Of a stretch of 64,000 nucleotides of DNA, positions 39,319 through 48,926 are shown in pieces (the first letter of the stretch is position 1; each line of letters opens with the position of its first letter). The DNA comes from Phaeosaccion multiseriatum (lineage: Eukaryota > Ochrophyta, other classes), in NCBI GenBank assembly GCA_965112735.1, contig OZ218963.1, positions 2,542,001 through 2,606,000 of the forward strand, in the 5' to 3' direction. The notes under the pieces are model-generated. The model had not been told where the DNA came from. It searched no databases and saw nothing but the letters and a program-made list of their open reading frames with translations. A program made the translations under genes and the position numbers.

Positions 39319-40451
39319 TCAGACTGCGCTGACTAATTGCTTGTCCTGATGTTTCTGCAGGTAGGTCTCCAGTAAACGTGGAGTGTTCTCGTGCAGTGTC
39401 TCGATGGGCTCCTCGCTATTCTCGAGGGCTTCAAAGCCACGCCACTTAACAATGACATGCCATGAACCATCTGCGTGCTGAACGAGGCCTTCAAAAGCCT
39501 CCACCACAAAGTCTTGGGTGTTGTATGAAATCTGCTGTAGTACGTCGGTGGTGACGTTCACGTGAGCACCGCAATAGTATCGGAGGCGGCTGACATGTAC
39601 CTCAGAGGTACCCTTCCTGCCTACCAGCTCTTCCACCTTGTATACGTGCTGCTCAAGGGCTTCAAGCACTCGGCAGGGTCCATGCCACTTGCCTAGTATC
39701 TTGCTTGTGGGCCCTACTGTTGCCACGAGCACATAGACTCCGACCTGAAACAGCGTCTCGCTGTTGAGCTGCTTTGCTCTGGCCAAGTCCTGGCGATGAT
39801 CTGCACCACGTCTGCCGCTCATCAGCCTCTGGTTGATGCCATCTCGCTTGTGATCGCGGAGGGTGGTCAAATGACGCTCCGCTTCGGCGCGCTGCCCCTC
39901 CTTCCTCTGATGGAGTTGTGTCGCAAGGGTGTCTCTCTGCGCCGGGGTCAGCTGCAGTAGCCGAACCTTTTGCAGTCGATCCGCATCGTGGATCAGAATC
40001 GTGTCGAGAGGCCGCTGTGGTACGTGACCGCTGTGCAGCTGGATGGGAGACATGCTAGACCGACTGCTCTTGTTGGAGCTGTTCTCAACAGCCTCCATCA
40101 CTGGCAGTAGTTGCGGCCATGTCTCGGGCGGCTGCCGTAGCTCAGACATCATTGATCTCATGATCTTCTGCAATGTCTGTACACCACGCTCGCCCAATCC
40201 TCGACTGTATGGGTTGTGTGCTACCACAAAATGGTGGTTGCACCGCAAGAGCTGACTTAGCTCACGTATCATTTCATTTAAGAAATGACTGCCTCGGTCA
40301 CTCTGCCACCTGGGCACTACGCCATGCTGTGCGAACCAGCGCAATAGACCGCGTGCACACACTCGTGCAGTAGCTTCCAAGCATGGCTCATACATTGACA
40401 ATGACGAGAAGTCATCAAAGATGCACAGCACTTGCTTTACATGAAGCTTCA
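39319..40451 (-). CDS. Chromovirus integrase core and chromodomain
   Basis: C-I-F-D-D-F-S-S, W-Q-S-D-R-G-S-H-F and S-R-G-L-G-E-R-G-V-Q give the D-D-E triad. C-terminally, V-G-V-Y-V-L-V-A and W-H-G-P-C-R-V belong to the GPY/F module, and F-V-V-E-A-F, W-H-V-I-V-K-W-R-G-F and L-L-E-T-Y-L make a clear chromodomain. The stop is at 39319; the 3' LTR lies beyond the TGTAAGAAGG element. Confidence 0.85.
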
Positions 40452-41043
40452 TGTTGGAAGGCCTCAGATGAGATGGGCCATAAGTCAATGGCCCAGGCCC
40501 AGGCAGATGCGGTGAGAACGGGTGGCGTGGCTCTCACTATCCTATGTGCGAAGGTGGTTGTTTAGGACTAGCATGCGATAAGTTAATAGAGGCAAGGCTG
40601 GCTGCTAGGCTGGCTTTGGGGTTGCTGTTACCTTGTCCGTGTGTCTAGTTCTATCCTATCTGTAGGCGACAGCGCATGTCGGTCGTGCGTACGTCGTTTT
40701 ACAGATAGGATAGAACTGCCTAAGCCTCTTGGCTAAGTGCTGCTTTCGGGCCTTTGGGGTTGTAAAACGACGTACGCACGACCGACATGCGCTGTCGCCT
40801 ACAGATAGGATAGAACTAGACACACGGACAAGGTAACAGCAACCCCAAAGCCAGCCTAGCAGCCAGCCTTGCCTCTATTAACTTATCGCATGCTAGTCCT
40901 AAACGACCACCTTCGCACATAGGATAGTGAGAGCCACGCCACCCGTTCTCACCGCATCTGCCTGGGCCTGGGCCATTGACTTATGGCCCATCTCATCTGA
41001 GGCCTTCCAACATCCCCAATGCCTATCCCGGGGCCTTCCAACA
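40452..41043. mobile_element. TGTTGGAAGG foldback element, TSD TTCA
   Basis: 592 bp with about 250-bp inverted arms (TGTTGGAAGG...TTTTACA and its complement) around a short unique centre. TTCA flanks it at 40448-40451 and 41044-41047. The right arm carries one extra 31-bp terminal unit. It lies inside the integrase coding region and removing it restores the frame. Confidence 0.85.
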
Positions 41044-42683
41044 TTCATGAACCCTTCTGGGGACTCTGCCCATATAACTCCATCGCCAATCTTGACGAAG
41101 TCAAACCAGATGAGCTGCTGGGGTCCAGTAGCGTGCCATTGAGCTAGCAGGGGGCGAGGCACTCTCTCGCCCTTGCCGTTGGTGAGGCAGTGGAGACAGT
41201 TCTGAACGAGGCTTCGCACGTTCTTGTCTAGCGCATGCCAAATGAACTTCTCCTTAATAGCACTCAAGGTGTTTGTCTCTCCCTGATGGCCCATCATACC
41301 CTGATGGCCAGTCACACACAGTCTCAGGTGCATGTCCTCCGCCTTGGCTCCCACCGAGGGAATCCAAATGCGGGTGCTGTCAGCGGGGTTGCTCGTCGGA
41401 TGGCACGCTCGAATCAACCCGTCGTCGCCAACTGATGAGAGGAGCAGGCGGCGCCCGTTCTCTCCCACCTCCTTGCTAGCCTGCTGGAGCTCCTGAAGAG
41501 CGTCTGCCTGCAGACTGGCAATCTCAGTCTTGGAGGGCCAAGTGAAGTCGTCACACATAGTGTCAAACACTTGCATGGGCCCAAACTTGCCCAAAGCGAG
41601 CACACTAGGGGTAAGGCTCACTGGTTGCGTGTACCGCCTGCTAATGGGGTCGGCCCAATCATGGAGATGACCAGGGAAGTGGACAATGACGTAGTCAAAG
41701 CTCTGAAGGCGCACGGCCTGACGCTGCAGCCTGTCCCTCATAGGCTTAGTCATGCCAGGGTACCTGCTGTCGTTGCTCATCATGAACGCCTGGTTGCGAT
41801 GGTCGCAAAAGATGTGCACTTTCTGTGCCCCGACCAAAGCGTACTCGTTCTGGATCAAGCCTCGGAGTGTCGCGTCTCCTTCCTTGTCTATGGTGGCACG
41901 CCTCAGCTCTGCGCCTTCAAAAGCGCCTGAGCCGAAGGCCACTGGGATGTGGTTCATCTCATGTACCGGAAGGCACAGCTCTTTGGGGTCGATGTATGTA
42001 ATCATACATCCCCAGTAGAGGTCGCTAGCATCTGGGAATACCAGTGCCAGTTTGGTTGGGTCTGGGTGCGACAGCACCGTGTTCTGTGCAAGGACGCGCT
42101 TAATCTGGAAGAAAGCGTCGTCGTGCTCTGTGTCCCACCCCACAGAGGCCAACGGAATCGTCTTGGCCACTGCCTTGGAGCGCTTGTGCTGATGAGGCTT
42201 AGCGTTAGCCTGCCCGAGGGCTTTGTTCAACAGCGCGTTCAAAGGACCCACTAGCTTAGCGAAGTCCTTGATGTATCGATGAAACCACTGCAGGCTGCAG
42301 AGGAAAGTCATCAAATCTCCAGCCGTCTCTGGGGCCGCGAGACTGGTCAGGCCCTGCACTCTGGCGGGGTCATGTCGCGTGCCGCGTCGGTCGTGCACGC
42401 GGCCTAGGAACTTAAGCTCTTTGCCGAAGCGGAAGGAGCTCAACCCTATGTTGATGTTGGCGCTGTGGAGGCGCTTCATCGTCAGTCGAGTGAGGCGCAC
42501 CATGTCCTCTCCCACCTTTGCCCAGTACGCTACGTTGTCAATGTAGACGGCGTGGGTCTTGCACAACTCTTTGCGAAAGAGGTGGGTCATCTGGCCTTGG
42601 ACGTAAGCGCCCGAGTTCTTAGCCCCTTGGGGCACTCGAGTTGGCGTCACTTTGCCATTTGGGAATATATAGGTGTGAGCAAC
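41044..42683 (-). CDS. Chromovirus RT C-terminal part, RNase H, integrase zinc finger
   Basis: R-V-P-Q-G-A-K-N-S and V-Y-I-D-N-V-A-Y-W carry the RT active site; the usual Y-x-D-D is Y-I-D-N here. RNase H follows (F-P-D-A-S-D-L-Y-W-G, D-K-E-G-D-A, I-F-C-D-H-R-N-Q) with its acidic residues, then the integrase H-H-C-C finger (V-T-G-H-Q-G, G-H-Q-G-E, N-C-L-H-C-L). The frame is broken at 41043 by the foldback element and resumes at 40451 as K-L-H-V-K-Q-V-L. If the Asn in Y-I-D-N is genuine, polymerase activity would be lost or much reduced. Confidence 0.82.
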
Positions 42684-43069
42684 TGTTAGAAGTCGTACTT
42701 TTGCTAGACTGATACCTGCCCTGTCTGAATTGTTAGAAGTCGTACTTTTGCTAGACTGATACCTGCCCTCTGAATTCAGACCGGGAGGTATCAGTCTAGC
42801 AAAAGTACGACTTCTAACAAGACCGTTGCTAGAGGACGAACCCCCCCCCCCACCGCACATAGTGGAGAGAAGTAACTCGCGGTCTGAGAATCAGCATCAT
42901 GGGCCGGCAAGCTGGTAACAGTTTTCGCCGAAAAATACGCTTTTTCACAAGCGACAGCTAAGGTTCGAACTCACAACTAGCCTTGTTAGAAGTCGTACTT
43001 TTGTGTTGATACCTGCCCTCTGAATTCAGACCGGGAGGTATCAGTCTAGCAAAAGTACGACTTCTAACA
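42684..43069. mobile_element. TGTTAGAAG palindrome-ended element, TSD CAAC
   Basis: 386 bp, CAAC at 42680-42683 and 43070-43073. Both ends start TGTTAGAAGTCGTACTTTTG. An 89-bp near-perfect palindrome (42731-42819) lies inside the left end; the interior includes a C-run and a block ending GCAAGCTGGTAACAG shared with the copy at 59928-60546. Confidence 0.85.
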
Positions 43070-43996
43070 CAACTTGGCTCAGCTTGCCTAGTGGGAATTG
43101 CCAATACATGTCAACCCCATCTATCTCGATGAACCATAGGCAGTCCAACATGGCAGCGACCGCATCATCAATGTTCATCATCCCAAAATCGACCTTCTGT
43201 ACCTTTTCACTGACTGCTCGAAAGTCGCAGACGATACGGTACTTGCCTGGCTTGCCGGGCTTGCCTACTGCAAAAGCCGGGCTACCATGGGCGCTCTGCG
43301 GGTTGCTGTAACCCAGGCCTTTGTCTATCAACTTGTTGCAAAAGTCGTTCACAAAAGCACCCTTTGCGCCTTGTTGCCTTATGGGGAGACGGGAGCTCGG
43401 TACCGTGTCGGTAAATGTCACCTCCATTGGCTCTACGTTGGCGGGGCCATCGCTATATAGCAACTCATCCCGCCACACATCAAACTCTAAGAGAGCTTCC
43501 ATCATTGGCTCTCTCAGCTCCGCAGGGAAATCATGATCAGTGATTGCCTTGTCCACAATGGGACCTAGCACCTCTCTGCGGCGTGCCTCAGAGGGAGGGT
43601 GTCCCTCTGATGGCCCTTGAATAGTATCTGGTACACCTTCACACTCTTCACGGTCTTTATTAGTTAGGGGCTGACCACCAATGGCGTCAACACCTGGTGC
43701 CTCTGCACCAACGTCAGGAGGGGGGCACTCAGCCGCGACCTCCTGCGCTCCTACCCCCAGTGTCGGCACTGAGCTCACTAGGGTCTCTTCATATTCTTCG
43801 AAGTTTAGGATATGCATATGCTCATCGCTCTTCTGTCCGGCCGAAGCGGCCCCATCTACAGGAGGAGCGGCGTCCCGCTCCCTCTGTAAGGCCTCCATCG
43901 CCCGAGTGGCATGAATCCTATTGAACTGCTCGCCCAACGATTCCATACCCAGTTCCTTGTGCAAGGGCCTGCCCAGAATTAATCTGCTGCCCAAGC
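43070..43996 (-). CDS. Chromovirus protease end and reverse transcriptase N-terminal part
   Basis: It begins with the protease C-terminal I-L-G-R, passes a Pro/Glu-rich linker, and enters reverse transcriptase: P-I-R-Q-Q-G, the K-G-L-G-Y-S-N-P-Q-S-A-H-G-S-P palm region, Y-R-I-V-C-D-F-R-A-V motif and W-F-I-E-I-D-G-V-D-M-Y-W-Q. It is interrupted at 43069 by the TGTTAGAAG element; the protein continues at 42679 as V-A-H-T-Y-I-F-P. Confidence 0.8.
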
Positions 43997-44000
43997 CGTC

Positions 44001-45641
44001 TGTTGGAAGGCCTCAGATGAGATGGGCCATAAGTCAATGGCCCAGGCCCAGGCAGATACAGTGAGAACGGGTGGCGTGGCTCTCACTATCCTATGTGCGA
44101 AGGTGGTCGTTTAGGACTAGCATGCGATAAGTTAATAGAGGCAAGGCTGGCTGCTAGGCTGGCTTTGGGGTTGTAAAACGACGTGCGCACGACCGACATG
44201 CGCTGTCGCCTACAGATAGGATAGAACTAGACACACGGACAAGGTAACAGCAACCCCAAAGCCAGCCTAACAGCCAGCCTTGCCTCTATTAACTGCGAAG
44301 GTGGTCGTTTAGGACTAGCATGCAATAAGTTAATAGAGGCAAGGCTGGCTGCTAGGCTGGCTTTGGGGTTGCTGTTACCTTGTCCGTGTGTCTAGTTCTA
44401 TCCTATCTGTAGGCGACAGCGCATGTCGGTCGTGCGTACGTCGTTTTACAACCCCAAAGGCCCGAAAGCAGCACTTAGCCAAGAGGCTTAGGCAGGGAAG
44501 GAAGAGGCGTGTTAGGGGAGCACCGTGCGGCACATAAGCAGTGCCGTACGACGTGCGACAGCAGCGGAGTTGTTGTTGCACGGAGAGGCGGGAGTGGAGA
44601 TAGAATTGCCGGGAGTGGTGTCTACAGCGGGCACAGCTTTCGAGTGTGGCAGCAGCACGGATGTTGTTGTTGCACGGAAATGGATGCTGAAGGTTGGTGG
44701 GCAGTGGAGACAGAGAATTGCCGGGAGTGGTGTCTACAGCGGGCACAGCTTTCGAGTGTGGCAGCAGCACGGATGTTGTTGTTGCACGGAAATGGATGCT
44801 GGAGGTTGGTGGGCAGTGGAGACAGAGAATTGCTGGGAGTGGTGTCTTACAGCGGGCACGGCTTTCGAGTGTGGCAGCAGCACGGATGTTGTTGTTGCAC
44901 GGAAATGGATGCTGGAGGTTGGTGGGCAGTGGAGACAGAGAAGGATACTCGCAAGGCTGCTTTAGGGACTATCTGGGTGCCTTGTAGGCACACCAGTAAA
45001 CACTTTAGCAGTCAGCATTAGTGGTGCGCAACGAGGCTTTGGCAACGCTGGTGGCGAGTAGGAGTGGAGAAAGATATGGCGCGGGTGAGTTTGAGTCGTG
45101 GGATCTTCTCATCCGTGAACCTGTGTGGGTGAGTTTGAGTCGTGGGACTTTCTCATCAATACAGGGGGTGTGTGTGGGAGGAGCGGTCGCACACATCTGG
45201 GTGAGTGTTGCATAATGCTCATCCGTTTTCTTTTTTTGGAAGCAGCATGGAGGCTTGTGCGACAGTCGAGCTTCAGTAGGCGAATCCGCTTGTGTTGCGT
45301 GGGGACACGCAACAGTCTTGTCAAGGGGATGTTGGAAGTGGCGGATAGCTATTGGGGATGTTGGAAGGCCCCGGGATAGGCATTGGGGATGTTGGAAGGC
45401 CTCAGATGAGATGGGCCATAAGTCAATGGCCCAGGCCCAGGCAGATGCGGTGAGAACGGGTGGCGTGGCTCTCACTATCCTATGTGCGAAGGTGGTCGTT
45501 TAGGACTAGCATGCGATAAGTTAATAGAGGCAAGGCTGGCTGCTAGGCTGGCTTTGGGGTTGCTGTTACCTTGTCCGTGTGTCTAGTTCTATCCTATCTG
45601 TAGGCGACAGCGCATGTCGGTCGTGCGTACGTCGTTTTACA
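44001..45641 (+). mobile_element. Composite TGTTGGAAGG element with 112-bp minisatellite, TSD CGTC
   Basis: 1641 bp flanked by CGTC (43997-44000 and 45642-45645). A TGTTGGAAGG...TTTTACA unit stands at the right end (45388-45641) in the same orientation as the left start, i.e. as direct repeats, while several internal copies are inverted. The middle holds three units of a 112-bp minisatellite (44596-44940) and a hairpin (GTTGCGTGGGGACACGCAAC). No transposase or polymerase gene. Confidence 0.75.
44596..44940 (+). repeat. 112-bp minisatellite, about three units
   Basis: Unit boundaries at about 44596, 44707, 44819 and 44932 (GGAGACAGAGAATTGCCGGG motif). The same unit appears inverted at 38343-38530 and 48493-48720. 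Confidence 0.85.
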
Positions 45642-45645
45642 CGTC

Positions 45646-46458
45646 GAGGACGAGCATGGTCTTGAACTTCTTGTTCATCTGCGCAGTACTCACATTGCCA
45701 TGACCCAACTCGATCTCCAGGTGACTGCCTCTCAATACCTCGTTGGCAGTCACCGATCCATTGGCAGTTTTGTGTACCGTAGGCTCACAAGCCTCGATTA
45801 CGCCACCACCGCTGGCCACAAATGTGCGAGCCAAATGGCCTCCAATGACCATGCTCACGTCACTCCCACTGTCCCATAAGGCTTGGACCGACATTCGCAC
45901 ATCCGGGGCGTTGTCGTCCACGAGCGTCGCAGTCATGCGATCTCCCCTCATGTCAATGGCGACCGGGCCTGCCTCAGAGGCGCCCGCTGCCGGTGGGTCG
46001 AAAGAAGAGGATACGGCCTTCACCCCAGGGCGTCCCGTCTCCTTCTTCTTCTTCCACTCTGCCTCCTTCTCCGCCGCAATGCGCTTCTTATCCTCCTCAG
46101 AAGTAGTCGTGCATTCGTTGAGACGATGCGGCTCTCCACAGGACCAGCACTTGGGGGTGCGTCCACGTGGCTTGATGGGTCTGCCTTCCTGGTGTCGGGA
46201 AGCTGAGGCTGCTGCGTCCTTGTTGGTAGCTCTCTCGCTCGAAGCATCCTCCGCCCCTTGCTTGAGCCTCTTCAACTGATGCTCCCTCTGCTGCTGCTGC
46301 TTCCGCTTGCTGTGGCGTCCATTCTTCCCATTGCCATTTCCGTGGCCGTCGCTGGCGCTGGCTCCTCCTCCCGCTCGTTGCGGAAGGCCCGGAAGGAAAC
46401 TCTCAGCTGTGCCTCCCACGCGCTGAGCTGTGGCTCGAACCGTCAACCATAACTGAAG
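45646..46458 (-). CDS. Chromovirus nucleocapsid zinc knuckle and aspartic protease
   Basis: The frame continues directly from Gag after a TAG. C-W-S-C-G-E-P-H-R-L-N-E-C is a C-x2-C-x4-H-x4-C zinc knuckle, which packages RNA. About 90 residues later L-W-D-S-G-S-D-V-S-M is the D-S-G active site of a retropepsin, which cuts the polyprotein. The frame runs into the insertion at 45641; across it the protease continues L-G-S-R-L-I-L-G-R at 43996, the usual I-L-G motif. Confidence 0.8.
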
Positions 46459-47508
46459 CTATCTCTCCACCATCTGTTCCCATTCCGTCCAGTTGTCTTC
46501 CCACTTGCCATCCGTCTTTCGCCCTTCCCTGTCCCGAATGATTGCTAGAAGCTTGCTGTCGAATCGCTTGATGATGCTGCGACGTACCATCTGCACCTTC
46601 TTTGCTGCTGCAGGGGATATCGGGAGGCCAACCCTAAGGTGGCCAGCTCCTCCTGGGAGGTGCAAGACGGACGCTCCAATGGCGTTCTTCATGATCAGCA
46701 AATTCAATGCCGACCATGCATGGCGAACCTCCTCCATCTGTCCTTGCACCTCCGGGTGGTACTTGATGGAGATGGTGGCCGCCCAAGTCTCCAGCGTGTC
46801 GCCGCTGGCTCCCTCCAGTGTGCGCTGCCTTGCAACAACGAACTCATTGAGCCAATTGAGAACGTCATTTTGCCCAATCTCGTCCATTCCCTTCCCACAG
46901 TCCAGAGCACACTGGTTGCGCAGCACGGGGCTTAGGAGGGATGATAACGGCAGTACCTCATCTGTTGGAAATACCAAGCCAACTGTGAACTACAGGGTTC
47001 CGACAGATACATGGCCTGCAACTTGCAGTCAATCATGCCACGCTTATCTTCCCCCCTCGGGGACTAGGAGCACAACTAGTGCTCACAACCAGATAAACAG
47101 ACAAGAATAGGACATTTAACATCCCTTTATCTGCCGCAAGTATCGTCAACATGGATCGAGGTAAGGTTGCACTATCGAGTGTCGCCCTGCCCTCTTCGGT
47201 TCCATTGCTTGCCCTCTGTTTGTCATTCGCCTCGTCCACTGGCGTCTTACGAGCCTCAAGCTCACCACTGCCGTACGCTGTCAACTGACCGTACGCACAT
47301 CACATCTATCTACCCACTTCTCCTTCGCATCATCTACATCCAGCGACGGAGATCAGGCCCATTCAACATCATCGGCTTTATTGGCGGCCATTTTCTGGGC
47401 CTGCCTCGCCTTGTAGTAGACATGAAGAAATTCCTCCACGGATACCACCTGACGCGCTCCCGATAGTGTAGGCCACTCTCCCTTGAGCGTGTATCCATTA
47501 TCCGACAT
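46459..47508 (-). CDS. Chromovirus Gag (capsid part), split by a solo LTR
   Basis: N-terminal part 47508-47374 (M-S-D-N-G-Y-T-L-K) and main part 46957-46459 are separated by the solo LTR with its TCATC duplication; without it they read as one frame (K-A-D joined to E-V-L-P-L-S). The main part is helical, as expected for capsid. It ends at TAG (46459-46461) after M-V-E-R, yet the same frame continues as L-Q-L-W-L-T-V into the zinc-knuckle and protease region. Confidence 0.7.
46963..47368 (+). mobile_element. Solo copia-type LTR, TSD TCATC
   Basis: 406 bp from TGTTGGAAATACC to GGCCCATTCAACA, flanked by TCATC at 46958-46962 and 47369-47373. It interrupts the chromovirus gag, whose frame is continuous without it. 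Sequence matches the LTR at 48056-48492, which has a 31-bp extra block. Confidence 0.88.
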
Positions 47509-47675
47509 GATGCTGTTGGCTGGTCTCCGAAGTAGTGAGCTAACGCTGATCCCCTCGAAGAAATGTGCCGTCGTTTTTCTTTCCTTTCCAAAGCTTTAAT
47601 AAAGCGAGAACTAGTTCTGTGCTAAGCTGAGATAGTAAAGACGTTCAGGGGTTTGGACCAAGTATATGCTGCGCT

Positions 47676-47861
47676 TATGGTGGGGCGTCAGTGTCCGTAT
47701 TGATAATATATCTCTACTACTCGCTGATGCAAAGCTTGTGCCCACAAAGAGGAGGGTGAAACGCCAGAGCCGTTGATCCCCCTCGGGGCGTGCCTAGGAA
47801 ACCGACATTCTTATTATACCCCAGAATGTATGACCGGAAACCCTTAGGCAGGACAATCTAC
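47676..47861 (-). repeat. 5' LTR of the chromovirus
   Basis: 186 bp, same sequence as 38534-38719. The gag start lies about 170 bp downstream on the minus strand (ATG at 47506-47508). It interrupts a copia pol fragment on its right. Confidence 0.75.
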
Positions 47862-48492
47862 AATCTACCACAAACAGCGGTCAAGGGCCACTTCATCCAA
47901 GACCAAATCGCCCAAGGCAACATCTCTGTGGAGGAGATCGCCGACATCTTCACGAAGGCCGTGCCAATCGCGCGCTTTCGATACCTTCGCGACTTCATCG
48001 TCGCCTAGGATCGCTTTCCACACTCCTTACCTTCCGCGCACAAAGCGAGGGGGCGTGTTGGAAATACCAAGCCAACTGTGAACTACAGGGTTCCGATTCT
48101 GTGGACGCGCCTTCTGCGACCACACTGTGATGACATGGCCTGCAACTTGCAGTCAATCATGCCACGCTTCTCTTCCCCCCTCGGGGACTAGGAGCACAAC
48201 TAGTGCTCACAACCAGATAAACAGAAAAGAATAGGACATTTAACATCCCTTTATCTGCCGCAAGTATCAACAACATGGATCGAGGGAAGGGTGCACTATC
48301 GAGTGTCGCCCTGCCCTCTTCGGTTCCATTGCTTGCCCTCTGTTTGTCATTCGCCTCGTCCACTGGCGTCTTACGAGCCTCAAGCTCACCACTGCTGTAC
48401 GCTGTCAACTGACCGTACACACATCACATCTATCTACCTACTTCTCCTTCGCATCATCTACATCCAGCGACGGAGCTCAGGCCCATTCAACA
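47862..48492 (+). mobile_element. 3' end of a Ty1/copia element (RNase H end, PPT, LTR)
   Basis: 47862-48008 encodes the C-terminus of copia RNase H (H-F-I-Q-D-Q-I-A-Q-G-N-I, A-D-I-F-T-K-A). A polypurine tract (AAAGCGAGGGGGCG) at about 48041-48055 directly precedes the LTR 48056-48492 (TGTTGG...CAACA). The 5' part was replaced where the chromovirus inserted. Confidence 0.85.
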
Positions 48493-48739
48493 ATTTCCGT
48501 GCAACAACAACATCCGTGCTGCTGCCACACTCGAAAGCCGTGCCCGCTGTAAGACACCGCTCCCGGCAATTCTCTCTCTCCACTGCCCACCAACCTTCAG
48601 CACCCATTTCCGTGCAACAACAACATCCGTGCTGCTGCCACACTCGAAAGCCGTGCCCGCTGTAAGACACCGCTCCCGGCAATTCTCTCTTTACTCCCGC
48701 CTCTCCGTGCAACAACAACTCTGCTGCTGTCGCACGTTG
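48493..48739 (-). repeat. Inverted segment of composite element / 112-bp minisatellite
   Basis: The complement of the 44560-44700 region: two minisatellite units, then CTGCTGTCGCACGT. The next bases of that host sequence resume at 52569 after two further insertions. Confidence 0.7.
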
Positions 48740-48926
48740 TGTTGGGATATCTCCCTCTCTGGAGACTAGCGTCGTACTTGCACGGGTTGTGGGAAAGCGT
48801 CTTATTAACTCATTACCAAATCAAGGGAGTGATCGGATATGTACCGGCGATATAGAGATCGATATCCAGTGTCGACATCGATTTATCTCAACACAAGTCC
48901 TCGCCCGGTACTGTCCTATCACAAAA

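Larger units (their letters stand above)
38534..47861 (-). mobile_element. Ty3/gypsy chromovirus, 186-bp identical LTRs, five nested insertions
   Basis: Identical 186-bp repeats at 38534-38719 and 47676-47861 bracket a minus-strand set gag - protease - RT - RNase H - integrase - chromodomain. Inside are later insertions: TGTAAGAAGG element (38868-39291), TGTTGGAAGG foldback (40452-41043), TGTTAGAAG element (42684-43069), TGTTGGAAGG composite (44001-45641), and a solo copia LTR (46963-47368). The four inside coding sequence are flanked by 4- or 5-bp duplications, and removing each leaves the reading frame continuous; the fifth lies downstream of the stop. Removing all gives an element of about 5.9 kb. 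Confidence 0.85.

Noticed and set aside
45376-45641. Simple LTR of the chromovirus
   Set aside because: The 254-bp unit interrupts the protease coding region with a CGTC duplication at the composite element's ends, and the identical 186-bp repeats at 38534 and 47676 are better placed as the LTRs.
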